NCBI RefSeq assembly: GCF_019649055.1
Contig: NW_026570340.1
Coordinates: forward strand, 346,676-410,675
Source of the DNA: Paramacrobiotus metropolitanus
Lineage: Eukaryota > Tardigrada > Eutardigrada > Parachela > Macrobiotidae
Reading direction: 5' to 3'
Length of the DNA stretch: 64,000 nt
Below, piece by piece: positions 11,061 to 24,989 of this stretch. Every line of letters starts with the position of its first letter. Position 1 is the stretch's first letter. Made by a program: the position numbers and the translations under genes. The notes beneath the pieces were generated by a model, which was not told where the DNA came from, searched no databases, and saw nothing but the letters and a program-made list of their open reading frames with translations.

Positions 11061-13589
11061 GCTATCGGTTTGTGTTGCGACGTCGCCAATAGTGTGATTT
11101 ATTGGAAGCCACCTAGAGCAACACAAAACTGCAACAAACTCTCGTGTTGGTCACAAGGAGATAGCCAAAAACTGGATTGCACTAATATAAGTGTTTGCTT
11201 AACAGGTTGTTCTATGCCGTTAGCGGTGTGTATCGTGAGATCGCCAATATTATGTCCTGATTGCATCCGCCTAGAGCAACACAAAAACGCACCAGACATT
11301 CGTATCTAGCATGAGGAGATAGCCGAAATTTTTAAAGGCATCCATACACGTGGATGCAAAAAAAAATTGCCAAGGGCCGCTATCGGTTTGTGTTGCGACG
11401 TCGCCAATAGTGTGATTTATTCGAAGCCACCTAGAGCAACACAAAAGTGCAACAAACTCTCGTGTTGGTCACAAGGAGATAGCCAAAAACCGGATTGCGC
11501 TAATATAATTGATTGCTTAACAAATTGTTCTATGCCGTTAGCGGTGTGTATCGTGAGATCGCCAATATTATGTCCTGATTGCATCCGCCTAGAGCAACAC
11601 AAAAACGCACCAGACATTCGTATCGAGCATGAGGAGATAGCCGAAATTTTGTAAAGGCATCCATACACGTGGATGCAAAAAAAAATGCCATGGGCCGCTA
11701 TCGGTTTGTGTTGCGACGTCGCCAATAGTGTGATTTATTCGAAGCCACCTAGAGCAACACAAAACTGCAACAAACTCTCGTGTTGGTCACAAGGAGATAG
11801 CCAAAAACCGGATTGCGCTAATATAAGTGATTGCTTAACAAATTGTTCTATGCCGTTAGCGGTGTGTATCGTGAGATCGCCAATATTATGTCCTGATTGC
11901 ATCCGCTAGAGCAACACAAAAACGCACCAGACATTCGTATCGAGCATGAGGAGATAGCCGAAATTTTAAAGGCATCCATACACGTGGATGCAAAAAAAAT
12001 TACCATGGGCCGCTATCGGTTTGTGTTGCGACGTCGCCAATAGTGTGATTTATTCGAAGCCACCTAGAGCAACACAAAACTGCAACAAACTCTCGTGTTG
12101 GTCACAAGGAGATAGCCAAAAACTGGATTGCGCTAATATAAGTGATTGCTTAAACAAATTGTTCTATGCCGTTAGCGGTGTGTATCGTGAGATCGCCAAT
12201 ATTATGTCCTGATTGCATCCGCTAGAGCAACACAAAAACGCACCAGACATTCGTATCGAGCATGAGGAGATAGCCGAAATTTTAAAGGCATCCATACACG
12301 TGGATGCAAAAAAAATTGCCATGGGCCGCTATCGGTTTGTGTTGCGACGTCGCCAATAGTGTGATTTATTCGAAGCCACCTAGAGCAACACAAAACTGCA
12401 ACAAACTCTCGTGTTGGTCACAAGGAGATAGCCAAGAACTGGATTGCGCTAATATAAGTGTTTGCTTAACAGGTTGTTCTATGCCGTTAGCGGTGTGTAT
12501 CGTGAGATCGCCAATATTATGTCCTGATTGCATCCGCCTAGAGCAACACAAAAACGCACCAGACATTCGTATCTAGCATGAGGAGATAGCCGAAATTTTT
12601 AAAGGCATCCATACACGTGGATGCAAAAAAAAATTCCCAAGGGCCGCTATCGGTTTGTGTTGCGACGTCGCCAATAGTGTGATTTATTGGAAGCCACCTA
12701 GAGCAACACAAAACTGCAACAAACTCTCGTGTTGGTCACAAGGAGATAGCCAAGAACTGGATTGCGCTAATATAAGTGATTGCTTAACAAGTTGTTCTAT
12801 GCCGTTAGCGGTGTGTATCGTGAGATCGCCAATATTATGTCCTGATTGCATCCGCCTAGAGCAACACAAAAACGCACCAGACATTCGTATCTAGCATGAG
12901 GAGATAGCCGAAATTTTTAAAGGCATCCATACACGTGGATGCAAAAAAAATGCCATGGGCCGCTATCGGTTTGTGTTGCGACGTCGCCAATAGTGTGATT
13001 TATTCGAAGCCACCTAGAGCAACACAAAACTGCAACAAACTCTCGTGTTGGTCACAAGGAGATAGCCAAAAACTGGATTGCGCTAATATAAGTGATTGTT
13101 AACAAATTGTTCCATGCCGTTAGCGGTGTGTATCGTGAGATCGCCAATATTATGTCCTGATTGCATCCGCCTAGAGCAACACAAAAACGCACCAGACATT
13201 CGTATCGAGCATGAGGAGATAGCCGAAATTTTAAAGGCATCCATACACGTGGATGCAAAAAAAGTGCCATGGGCCGCTATCGGTTTGTGTTGCGACGTCG
13301 CCAATAGTGTGATTTATTCGAAGCCACCTAGAGCAACACAAAACTGCAACAAACTCTCGTGTTGGTCACAAGGAGATAGCCAAAAACTGGATTGCGCTAA
13401 TATAAGTGATTGCTTAACAAATTGTTCTATGCCGTTAGCGGTGTGTATCGTGAGATCGCCAATATTATGTCCTGATTGCATCCGCTAGAGCAACACAAAA
13501 ACGCACCAGACATTCGTATCGAGCATGAGGAGATAGCCGAAATTTTAAAGGCATCCATACACGTGGATGCAAAAAAAATTACCATGGGC

Positions 13590-13940
13590 CGCTATCGGTT
13601 TGTTTTGCGACGTCGCAAATAGTGTGATTTATTCGAAGCCACCTAGAGCAACACAAAACTGCAACAAACTCTCGTGTTGGTCACAAGGAGATAGCCAAAA
13701 ACTGGATTGCGCTAATATAAGTGATTGTAAAACAAATTGTTCCATGCCGTTAGCGGTGTGTATCGTGAGATCGCCAATATTATGTCCTGATTGCATCCGC
13801 TTAGAGCAACACAAAAACGCACCAGACATTCGTATCGAGCATGAGGAGATAGCCGAAATTTTAAAGGCATCCATACACGTGGATGCAAAAAAATGCCATG
13901 GGCCGCTATCGGTTTGTTTTGCGACGTCGCAAATAGTGTG
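13590..13940. repeat. Two adjacent units with an extended palindrome in half A
   Basis: Two consecutive units share a G to T change upstream and a C to A change downstream of GCGACGTCGC. Each thereby has a perfect 16-base palindrome, TTTGCGACGTCGCAAA, at 13,604-13,619 and 13,918-13,933. Their adjacency fits duplication of one mutated unit. A related copy near 43,522 has only the downstream change. Confidence 0.75.
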
Positions 13941-14471
13941 ATTTATTCGAAGCCACCTAGAGCAACACAAAACTGCAACAAACTCTCGTGTTGGTCACAA
14001 GGAGATAGCCAAAAACTGGATTGCGCTAATATAAGTGATTGCTTAAACAAATTGTTCCATGCCGTTAGCGGTGTGTATCGTGAGATCGCCAATATTATGT
14101 CCTGATTGCATCCGCCTAGAGCAACACAAAAACGCACCAGACATTCGTATCGAGCATGAGGAGATAGCCGAAATTTTTAAAGGCATCCATACACGTGGAT
14201 GCAAAAAAAATGCCATGGGCCGCTATCGGTTTGTGTTGCGACGTCGCCAATAGTGTGATTTATTCGAAGCCACCTAGAGCAACACAAAACTGCAACAAAC
14301 TCTCGTGTTGGTCACAAGGAGATAGCCAAAAACTGGATTGCGCTAATATAAGTGATTGTAAACAAATTGTTCTATGCCGTTAGCGGTGTGTATCGTGAGA
14401 TCGCCAATATTATGTCCTGATTGCATCCGCTAGAGCAACACAAAACGCACCAGACATTCGTATCGAGCATG

Positions 14472-14570
14472 AGGAGATAGCCGAAATTCATCCATACACG
14501 TGGATGCACCATAAGGAGATAGCCGAAATTTTTAAAGGCATCCATACACGTGGATGCAAAAAAAATTACC
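14472..14570. repeat. Local duplication of the B-half stem-loop segment
   Basis: Within one B half, the segment from AGGAGATAGCCGAAATT to the stem-loop is present twice in tandem. The stems CATCCA/TGGATG lie at 14,489-14,506 and 14,539-14,556, 50 bases apart. The first copy lacks the TTTAAAGG spacer and is followed by CACCATA instead of the A tract. The next unit half also lacks GGG in CATGGGCC. This is the largest local insertion I found in the array and lies in a zone with many indels. Confidence 0.8.
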
Positions 14571-14929
14571 ATGCCGCTATCGGTTTGTGTTGCGACGTCG
14601 CCAATAGTGTGATTTATTCGAAGCCACCTAGAGCAACACAAAACTGCAACAAACTCTCGTGTTGGTCACAAGGAGATAGCCAAAAACTGGATTGCGCTAA
14701 TATAAGTGATTGTTAACAAATTGTTCATGCCGTTAGCGGTGTGTATCGTGAGATCGCCAATATTATGTCCTGATTGCATCCGCTTAGAGCAACACAAAAC
14801 GCACCAGACATTCGTATCGAGCATGAGGAGATAGCCGAAATTTTTAAAGGCATCCATACACGTGGATGCAAAAAAAATTGCCATGGGCCGCTATCGGTTT
14901 GTGTTGCGACGTCGCCAATAGTGTGATTT

Positions 14930-17900
14930 ATTCGAAGCCACCTAGAGCAACACAAAACTGCAACAAACTCTCGCGTTGGTCACAAGGAGATAGCCAAAAA
15001 CTGGATTGCGCCAATATAAGTGATTGTTAAACAAATTGTTCTATGCCGTTAGCGGTGTGTATCGTGAGATCGCCAATATTATGTCCTGATTGCATCCGCC
15101 TAGAGCAACACAAAACGCACCAGAGATTCGTATCGAGCATGAGGAGATAGCCGAAATTTTTAATTGCATCCATACACGTGGATGCGGAAAAAATTGCCAT
15201 GGGCCGCTATCGGTTTGTGTTGCGACGTCGCCAATAGTGTGATTTATTCGAAGCCACCTAGAGCAACACAAAACTGCAACAAACTCTCGTGTTGGTCACA
15301 AGGAGATAGCCAAAAACCGGATTGCGCTAATATAAGTGATTGCTTAACAAATTGTTCTATGCCGTTAGCGGTGTGTATCGTGAGATCGCCAATATTATGT
15401 CCTGATTGCATCCGCCTAGAGCAACACAAAACGCACCAGACATTCGTATCGAGCATGAGGAGATAGCCGAAATTTTGTAAAGGCATCCATACACGTGGAT
15501 GCAAAAAAAAATTGCCATGGGCCGCTATCGGTTTGTGTTGCGACGTCGCCAGTAGTGTGATTTATTCGAAGCCACCTAGAGTAACACAAAACTGCAACAA
15601 ACTCTCGCGTTGGTCACAAGGAGATAGCCAAAAACTGGATTGCGCCAATATAAGTGATTGTTAAACAAATTGTTCCATGCCGTTAGCGGTGTGGATCGTG
15701 AGATCGCCAATATTATGTCCTGATTGCATCCGCTTAGAGCAACACAAAACGCACCAGAGATTCGTATCGAGCATGAGGAGATAGCCGAAATTTTGTAAAG
15801 GCATCCATACACGTGGATGCAAAAAATTGCCATGGGCCGCTATCGGTTTGTGTTGCGACGTCGCCAATAGTGTGATTTATTCGAAGCCACCTAGAGCAAC
15901 ACAAAACTGCAACAAACTCTCGTGTTGGTCACAAGGAGATAGCCAAAAACTGGATTGCGCTATTATAAGTGATTGCTTAAACAAATTGTTCTATGCCGTT
16001 AGCGGTGTGTATCGTGAGATCGCCAATATTATGTCCTGATTGCATCCGCCTAGAGCAACACAAAACGCACCAGACATTCGTATCGAGCATGAGGAGATAG
16101 CCGAAATTTGGTAAAGGCATCCATACACGTGGATGCAAAAAAAAATTGCCATGGGCCGCTATCGGTTTGTGTTGCGACGTCGCCAGTAGTGTGATTTATT
16201 CGAAGCCACCTAGAGTAACACAAAACTGCAACAAACTCTCGCGTTGGTCACAAGGAGATAGCCAAAAACTGGATTGCGCCAATATAAGTGATTGTTAAAC
16301 AAATTGTTCCATGCCGTTAGCGGTGTGGATCGTGAGATCGCCAATATTATGTCCTGATTGCATCTGCCTAGAGCAACACAAAAACGCACCAGACATTCGT
16401 ATCGAGCATGAGGAGATAGCCGAAATTTTTAATTGCATCCATACACGTGGATGCAAAAAAATTGCCATGGGCCGCTATCGGTTTGTGTTGCGACGTCGCC
16501 AATAGTGTGATTTATTCGAAGCCACCTAGAGCAACACAAAACTGCAACAAACTCTCGCGTTGGTCACAAGGAGATAGCCAAAAACTGGATTGCGCTAATA
16601 TAAGTGATTGCTAAACAAATTGTTCCATGCCGTTAGCGGTGTGTATCGTGAGATTGCCAATATTATGTCCTGATTGCATCCGCTTAGAGCAACACAAAAC
16701 GCACCAGACATTCGTATCTAGCATGAGGAGATAGCCGAAATTTTTAAAGGCATCCATACACGTGGATGCAAAAAAATTGCCATGGGCCGCTATCGGTTTG
16801 TGTTGCGACATCGCCAATAGTGTGATTTATTCGAAGCCACCTAGAGCAACACAAAACTGCAACAAACTCTCGTGTTGGTCACAAGGAGATAGCCAAAAAC
16901 TGGATTGCGCTAATATAAGTGATTGTTAAACAAATTGTTCCATGCCGTTAGCGGTGTGTATCGTGAGATCGCCAATATTATGTCCTGATTGCATCCGCCT
17001 AGAGCAGCACAAAACGCACCAGACATTCGTATCTAGCATGAGGAGATAGCCGAAATTTTTAAAGGCATCCATACACGTGGATGCAAAAAAAATTGCCATG
17101 GGCCGCTATCGGTTTGTGTTGCGACGTCGCCAATAGTGTGATTTATTCGAAGCCACCTAGAGCAACACAAAACTGCAACAAACTCTCGTGTTGGTCACAA
17201 GGAGATAGCCAAAAACTGGATTGCGCTAATATAAGTGATTGTTAAACAAATTGTTCCATGCCGTTAGCGGTGTGTATCGTGAGATCGCCAATATTATGTC
17301 CTGATTGCATCCGCCTAGAGCAACACAAAAACGCACCAGACATTCGTATCTAGCATGAGGAGATAGCCGAAATTTTTAAAGGCATCCATACACGTGGATG
17401 CAAAAAAAATTGCCATGGGCCGCTATCGGTTTGTGTTGCGACGTCGCCAATAGTGTGATTTATTCGAAGCCACCTAGAGCAACACAAAACTGCAACAAAC
17501 TCTCGCGTTGGTCACAAGGAGATAGCCAAAAACTGGATTGCGCTAATATAAGTGATTGTTAAACAAATTGTTCCATGCCGTTAGCGGTGTGTATCGTGAG
17601 ATCGCCAATATTATGTCCTGATTGCATCCGCCTAGAGCAACACAAAAACGCACCAGACATTCGTATCTAGCATGAGGAGATAGCCGAAATTTTTAAAGGC
17701 ATCCATACACGTGGATGCAAAAAATTACCATGGGCCGCTATCGGTTTGTGTTGCGACGTCGCCAATAGTGTGATTTATTCGAAGCCACCTAGAGCAACAC
17801 AAAACTGCAACAAACTCTCGCGTTGGTCACAAGGAGATAGCCAAAAACTGGATTGCGCTAATATAAGTGATTGCTTAAACAAATTGTTCCATGCCGTTAG

Positions 17901-20300
17901 CGGTGTGTATCGTGAGATCGCCAATATTATGTCCTGATTGCATCCGCTTAGAGCAACACAAAAACGCACCAGACATTCGTATCGAGCATGAGGAGATAGC
18001 CGAAATTTTTAAAGGCATCCATACACGTGGATGCAAAAAAATTGCCATGGGCCGCTATCGGTTTGTGTTGCGACGTCGCCAATAGTGTGATTTATTCGAA
18101 GCCACCTAGAGCAACACAAAACTGCAACAAACTCTCGTGTTGGTCACAAGGAGATAGCCAAAAACTGGATTGCGCTAATATAAGTGATTGCTTAAACAAA
18201 TTGTTCCATGCCGTTAGCGGTGTGTATCGTGAGATCGCCAATATTATGTCCTGATTGCATCCGCCTAGAGCAACACAAAAACGCACCAGACATTCGTATC
18301 GAGCATGAGGAGATAGCCGAAATTTTTAAAGGCATCCATACACGTGGATGCAAAAAAAATTGCCATGGGCCGCTATCGGTTTGTGTTGCGACGTCGCCAA
18401 TAGTGTGATTTATTCGAAGCCACCTAGAGCAACACAAAACTGCAACAAACTCTCGTGTTGGTCACAAGGAGATAGCCAAAAACTGGATTGCGCTAATATA
18501 AGTGATTGTTAAACAAATTGTTCCATGCCGTTAGCGGTGTGTATCGTGAGATCGCCAATATTATGTCCTGATTGCATCCGCCTAGAGCAACACAAAAACG
18601 CACCAGACATTCGTATCTAGCATGAGGAGATAGCCGAAATTTTTAAAGGCATCCATACACGTGGATGCAAAAAAATTGCCATGGGCCGCTATCGGTTTGT
18701 GTTGCGACGTCGCCAATAGTGTGATTTATTCGAAGCCACCTAGAGCAACACAAAACTGCAACAAACTCTCGCGTTGGTCACAAGGAGATAGCCAAAAACT
18801 GGATTGCGCTAATATAAGTGATTGCTTAAACAAATTGTTCCATGCCGTTAGCGGTGTGTATCGTGAGATCGCCAATATTATGTCCTGATTGCATCCGCCT
18901 AGAGCAACACAAAAACGCACCAGACATTCGTATCTAGCATGAGGAGATAGCCGAAATTTTTAAAGGCATCCATACACGTGGATGCAAAAAAAATTGCCAT
19001 GGGCCGCTATCGGTTTGTGTTGCGACGTCGCCAATAGTGTGATTTATTCGAAGCCACCTAGAGCAACACAAAACTGCAACAAACTCTCGCGTTGGTCACA
19101 AGGAGATAGCCAAAAACTGGATTGCGCTAATATAAGTGATTGCTTAAACAAATTGTTCCATGCCGTTAGCGGTGTGTATCGTGAGATCGCCAATATTATG
19201 TCCTGATTGCATCCGCCTAGAGCAACACAAAAACGCACCAGACATTCGTATCTAGCATGAGGAGATAGCCGAAATTTTTAAAGGCATCCATACACGTGGA
19301 TGCAAAAAAATTGCCATGGGCCGCTATCGGTTTGTGTTGCGACGTCGCCAATAGTGTGATTTATTCGAAGCCACCTAGAGCAACACAAAACTGCAACAAA
19401 CTCTCGCGTTGGTCACAAGGAGATAGCCAAAAACTGGATTGCGCTAATATAAGTGATTGCTTAAACAAATTGTTCCATGCCGTTAGCGGTGTGTATCGTG
19501 AGATCGCCAATATTATGTCCTGATTGCATCCGCCTAGAGCAACACAAAAACGCACCAGACATTCGTATCTAGCATGAGGAGATAGCCGAAATTTTTAAAG
19601 GCATCCATACACGTGGATGCAAAAAAAATTGCCATGGGCCGCTATCGGTTTGTGTTGCGACGTCGCCAATAGTGTGATTTATTCGAAGCCACCTAGAGCA
19701 ACACAAAACTGCAACAAACTCTCGCGTTGGTCACAAGGAGATAGCCAAAAACTGGATTGCGCTAATATAAGTGATTGTTAAACAAATTGTTCCATGCCGT
19801 TAGCGGTGTGTATCGTGAGATCGCCAATATTATGTCCTGATTGCATCCGCCTAGAGCAACACAAAAACGCACCAGACATTCGTATCTAGCATGAGGAGAT
19901 AGCCGAAATTTTTAAAGGCATCCATACACGTGGATGCAAAAAAATTGCCATGGGCCGCTATCGGTTTGTGTTGCGACGTCGCCAATAGTGTGATTTATTC
20001 GAAGCCACCTAGAGCAACACAAAACTGCAACAAACTCTCGTGTTGGTCACAAGGAGATAGCCAAAAACTGGATTGCGCTAATATAAGTGATTGTTAAACA
20101 AATTGTTCCATGCCGTTAGCGGTGTGTATCGTGAGATCGCCAATATTATGTCCTGATTGCATCCGCCTAGAGCAACACAAAAACGCACCAGACATTCGTA
20201 TCTAGCATGAGGAGATAGCCGAAATTTTTAAAGGCATCCATACACGTGGATGCAAAAAAATTGCCATGGGCCGCTATCGGTTTGTGTTGCGACGTCGCCA
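14930..20300. repeat. Satellite 1 zone II: mosaic transition
   Basis: About 17 units that switch back and forth between the CTCTCGTG form of the left block and the CTCTCGCG form of the core. The first CTCTCGCG is near 14,970 and the last CTCTCGTG of this zone is near 20,038. The CGCTTAGAG and CTAGCAT core variants also become frequent here. Three units near 15,160-16,470 carry markers of the TAATTGCATCC/GTGTGGATCG subfamily. The pattern fits repeated short exchanges at the edge of a spreading core. Confidence 0.75.
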
Positions 20301-23040
20301 ATAGTGTGATTTATTCGAAGCCACCTAGAGCAACACAAAACTGCAACAAACTCTCGCGTTGGTCACAAGGAGATAGCCAAAAACTGGATTGCGCTAATAT
20401 AAGTGATTGTTAAACAAATTGTTCCATGCCGTTAGCGGTGTGTATCGTGAGATCGCCAATATTATGTCCTGATTGCATCCGCTTAGAGCAACACAAAAAC
20501 GCACCAGACATTCGTATCTAGCATGAGGAGATAGCCGAAATTTTTAAAGGCATCCATACACGTGGATGCAAAAAAATTGCCATGGGCCGCTATCGGTTTG
20601 TGTTGCGACGTCGCCAATAGTGTGATTTATTCGAAGCCACCTAGAGCAACACAAAACTGCAACAAACTCTCGCGTTGGTCACAAGGAGATAGCCAAAAAC
20701 TGGATTGCGCTAATATAAGTGATTGTTAAACAAATTGTTCCATGCCGTTAGCGGTGTGTATCGTGAGATCGCCAATATTATGTCCTGATTGCATCCGCTT
20801 AGAGCAACACAAAAACGCACCAGACATTCGTATCTAGCATGAGGAGATAGCCGAAATTTTTAAAGGCATCCATACACGTGGATGCAAAAAAAATTGCCAT
20901 GGGCCGCTATCGGTTTGTGTTGCGACGTCGCCAATAGTGTGATTTATTCGAAGCCACCTAGAGCAACACAAAACTGCAACAAACTCTCGCGTTGGTCACA
21001 AGGAGATAGCCAAAAACTGGATTGCGCTAATATAAGTGATTGTTAAACAAATTGTTCCATGCCGTTAGCGGTGTGTATCGTGAGATCGCCAATATTATGT
21101 CCTGATTGCATCCGCTTAGAGCAACACAAAAACGCACCAGACATTCGTATCTAGCATGAGGAGATAGCCGAAATTTTTAAAGGCATCCATACACGTGGAT
21201 GCAAAAAAATTGCCATGGGCCGCTATCGGTTTGTGTTGCGACGTCGCCAATAGTGTGATTTATTCGAAGCCACCTAGAGCAACACAAAACTGCAACAAAC
21301 TCTCGCGTTGGTCACAAGGAGATAGCCAAAAACTGGATTGCGCTAATATAAGTGATTGTTAAACAAATTGTTCCATGCCGTTAGCGGTGTGTATCGTGAG
21401 ATCGCCAATATTATGTCCTGATTGCATCCGCTTAGAGCAACACAAAAACGCACCAGACATTCGTATCTAGCATGAGGAGATAGCCGAAATTTTTAAAGGC
21501 ATCCATACACGTGGATGCAAAAAAATTGCCATGGGCCGCTATCGGTTTGTGTTGCGACGTCGCCAATAGTGTGATTTATTCGAAGCCACCTAGAGCAACA
21601 CAAAACTGCAACAAACTCTCGCGTTGGTCACAAGGAGATAGCCAAAAACTGGATTGCGCTAATATAAGTGATTGTTAAACAAATTGTTCCATGCCGTTAG
21701 CGGTGTGTATCGTGAGATCGCCAATATTATGTCCTGATTGCATCCGCTTAGAGCAACACAAAAACGCACCAGACATTCGTATCTAGCATGAGGAGATAGC
21801 CGAAATTTTTAAAGGCATCCATACACGTGGATGCAAAAAAATTGCCATGGGCCGCTATCGGTTTGTGTTGCGACGTCGCCAATAGTGTGATTTATTCGAA
21901 GCCACCTAGAGCAACACAAAACTGCAACAAACTCTCGCGTTGGTCACAAGGAGATAGCCAAAAACTGGATTGCGCTAATATAAGTGATTGTTAAACAAAT
22001 TGTTCCATGCCGTTAGCGGTGTGTATCGTGAGATCGCCAATATTATGTCCTGATTGCATCCGCTTAGAGCAACACAAAAACGCACCAGACATTCGTATCT
22101 AGCATGAGGAGATAGCCGAAATTTTTAAAGGCATCCATACACGTGGATGCAAAAAAATTGCCATGGGCCGCTATCGGTTTGTGTTGCGACGTCGCCAATA
22201 GTGTGATTTATTCGAAGCCACCTAGAGCAACACAAAACTGCAACAAACTCTCGCGTTGGTCACAAGGAGATAGCCAAAAACTGGATTGCGCTAATATAAG
22301 TGATTGTTAAACAAATTGTTCCATGCCGTTAGCGGTGTGTATCGTGAGATCGCCAATATTATGTCCTGATTGCATCCGCTTAGAGCAACACAAAAACGCA
22401 CCAGACATTCGTATCTAGCATGAGGAGATAGCCGAAATTTTTAAAGGCATCCATACACGTGGATGCAAAAAAAATTGCCATGGGCCGCTATCGGTTTGTG
22501 TTGCGACGTCGCCAATAGTGTGATTTATTCGAAGCCACCTAGAGCAACACAAAACTGCAACAAACTCTCGCGTTGGTCACAAGGAGATAGCCAAAAACTG
22601 GATTGCGCTAATATAAGTGATTGTTAAACAAATTGTTCCATGCCGTTAGCGGTGTGTATCGTGAGATCGCCAATATTATGTCCTGATTGCATCCGCTTAG
22701 AGCAACACAAAAACGCACCAGACATTCGTATCTAGCATGAGGAGATAGCCGAAATTTTTAAAGGCATCCATACACGTGGATGCAAAAAAAATTGCCATGG
22801 GCCGCTATCGGTTTGTGTTGCGACGTCGCCAATAGTGTGATTTATTCGAAGCCACCTAGAGCAACACAAAACTGCAACAAACTCTCGCGTTGGTCACAAG
22901 GAGATAGCCAAAAACTGGATTGCGCTAATATAAGTGATTGTTAAACAAATTGTTCCATGCCGTTAGCGGTGTGTATCGTGAGATCGCCAATATTATGTCC
23001 TGATTGCATCCGCTTAGAGCAACACAAAAACGCACCAGAC

Positions 23041-23115
23041 ATTCGTATCGAGCATGAGGAGATAGCCGAAATTTTTAAAGGCATCCATACACGTGGATGC
23101 AGAAAAAGTTGCCAT
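23041..23115. repeat. Subfamily patch inside the homogeneous core
   Basis: One unit in the otherwise uniform core has CGAGCAT in place of CTAGCAT (23,049) and GCAGAAAAAGTTGCC at 23,099-23,113 in place of the A7 tract plus TTGCC. Both markers belong to the subfamily seen near 1,540, 2,180 and 36,190-36,850. The flanking A halves are core type. A short gene-conversion tract from another part of the array is the simplest reading. Confidence 0.7.
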
Positions 23116-24989
23116 GGGCCGCTATCGGTTTGTGTTGCGACGTCGCCAATAGTGTGATTTATTCGAAGCCACCTAGAGCAACACAAAACTGCAACAAACT
23201 CTCGCGTTGGTCACAAGGAGATAGCCAAAAACTGGATTGCGCTAATATAAGTGATTGTTAAACAAATTGTTCCATGCCGTTAGCGGTGTGTATCGTGAGA
23301 TCGCCAATATTATGTCCTGATTGCATCCGCTTAGAGCAACACAAAAACGCACCAGACATTCGTATCTAGCATGAGGAGATAGCCGAAATTTTTAAAGGCA
23401 TCCATACACGTGGATGCAAAAAAATTGCCATGGGCCGCTATCGGTTTGTGTTGCGACGTCGCCAATAGTGTGATTTATTCGAAGCCACCTAGAGCAACAC
23501 AAAACTGCAACAAACTCTCGCGTTGGTCACAAGGAGATAGCCAAAAACTGGATTGCGCTAATATAAGTGATTGTTAAACAAATTGTTCCATGCCGTTAGC
23601 GGTGTGTATCGTGAGATCGCCAATATTATGTCCTGATTGCATCCGCTTAGAGCAACACAAAAACGCACCAGACATTCGTATCTAGCATGAGGAGATAGCC
23701 AAAATTTTTAAAGGCATCCATACACGTGGATGCAAAAAAATTGCCATGGGCCGCTATCGGTTTGTGTTGCGACGTCGCCAATAGTGTGATTTATTCGAAG
23801 CCACCTAGAGCAACACAAAACTGCAACAAACTCTCGCGTTGGTCACAAGGAGATAGCCAAAAACTGGATTGCGCTAATATAAGTGATTGTTAAACAAATT
23901 GTTCCATGCCGTTAGCGGTGTGTATCGTGAGATCGCCAATATTATGTCCTGATTGCATCCGCTTAGAGCAACACAAAAACGCACCAGACATTCGTATCTA
24001 GCATGAGGAGATAGCCGAAATTTTTAAAGGCATCCATACACGTGGATGCAAAAAAATTGCCATGGGCCGCTATCGGTTTGTGTTGCGACGTCGCCAATAG
24101 TGTGATTTATTCGAAGCCACCTAGAGCAACACAAAACTGCAACAAACTCTCGCGTTGGTCACAAGGAGATAGCCAAAAACTGGATTGCGCTAATATAAGT
24201 GATTGTTAAACAAATTGTTCCATGCCGTTAGCGGTGTGTATCGTGAGATCGCCAATATTATGTCCTGATTGCATCCGCTTAGAGCAACACAAAAACGCAC
24301 CAGACATTCGTATCTAGCATGAGGAGATAGCCGAAATTTTTAAAGGCATCCATACACGTGGATGCAAAAAAATTGCCATGGGCCGCTATCGGTTTGTGTT
24401 GCGACGTCGCCAATAGTGTGATTTATTCGAAGCCACCTAGAGCAACACAAAACTGCAACAAACTCTCGCGTTGGTCACAAGGAGATAGCCAAAAACTGGA
24501 TTGCGCTAATATAAGTGATTGTTAAACAAATTGTTCCATGCCGTTAGCGGTGTGTATCGTGAGATCGCCAATATTATGTCCTGATTGCATCCGCTTAGAG
24601 CAACACAAAAACGCACCAGACATTCGTATCTAGCATGAGGAGATAGCCGAAATTTTTAAAGGCATCCATACACGTGGATGCAAAAAAATTGCCATGGGCC
24701 GCTATCGGTTTGTGTTGCGACGTCGCCAATAGTGTGATTTATTCGAAGCCACCTAGAGCAACACAAAACTGCAACAAACTCTCGCGTTGGTCACAAGGAG
24801 ATAGCCAAAAACTGGATTGCGCTAATATAAGTGATTGTTAAACAAATTGTTCCATGCCGTTAGCGGTGTGTATCGTGAGATCGCCAATATTATGTCCTGA
24901 TTGCATCCGCTTAGAGCAACACAAAAACGCACCAGACATTCGTATCTAGCATGAGGAGATAGCCGAAATTTTTAAAGGCATCCATACAC

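Larger units (their letters stand above)
1..14930. repeat. Satellite 1 zone I: variegated left block (CTCTCGTG type)
   Basis: About 47 units. All carry T in CTCTCGTG, and most have CGCCTAGAG and CGAGCATGAGG, with TTTTAAAGG or GGTAAAGG before the stem-loop. Units differ from one another at many sites, more than in any zone to the right. A one-base deletion giving CCGCTAGAG marks units near 7,478, 9,059, 10,006, 10,637, 11,904, 12,219, 13,483 and 14,429. Some copies have lost CCATGG through AAGGG variants (near 3,790, 9,478, 11,054, 11,372 and 12,638). Open frames up to 217 codons (6,335-6,988) arise here only because the units happen to stay in frame. No gene is seen. Confidence 0.85.
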
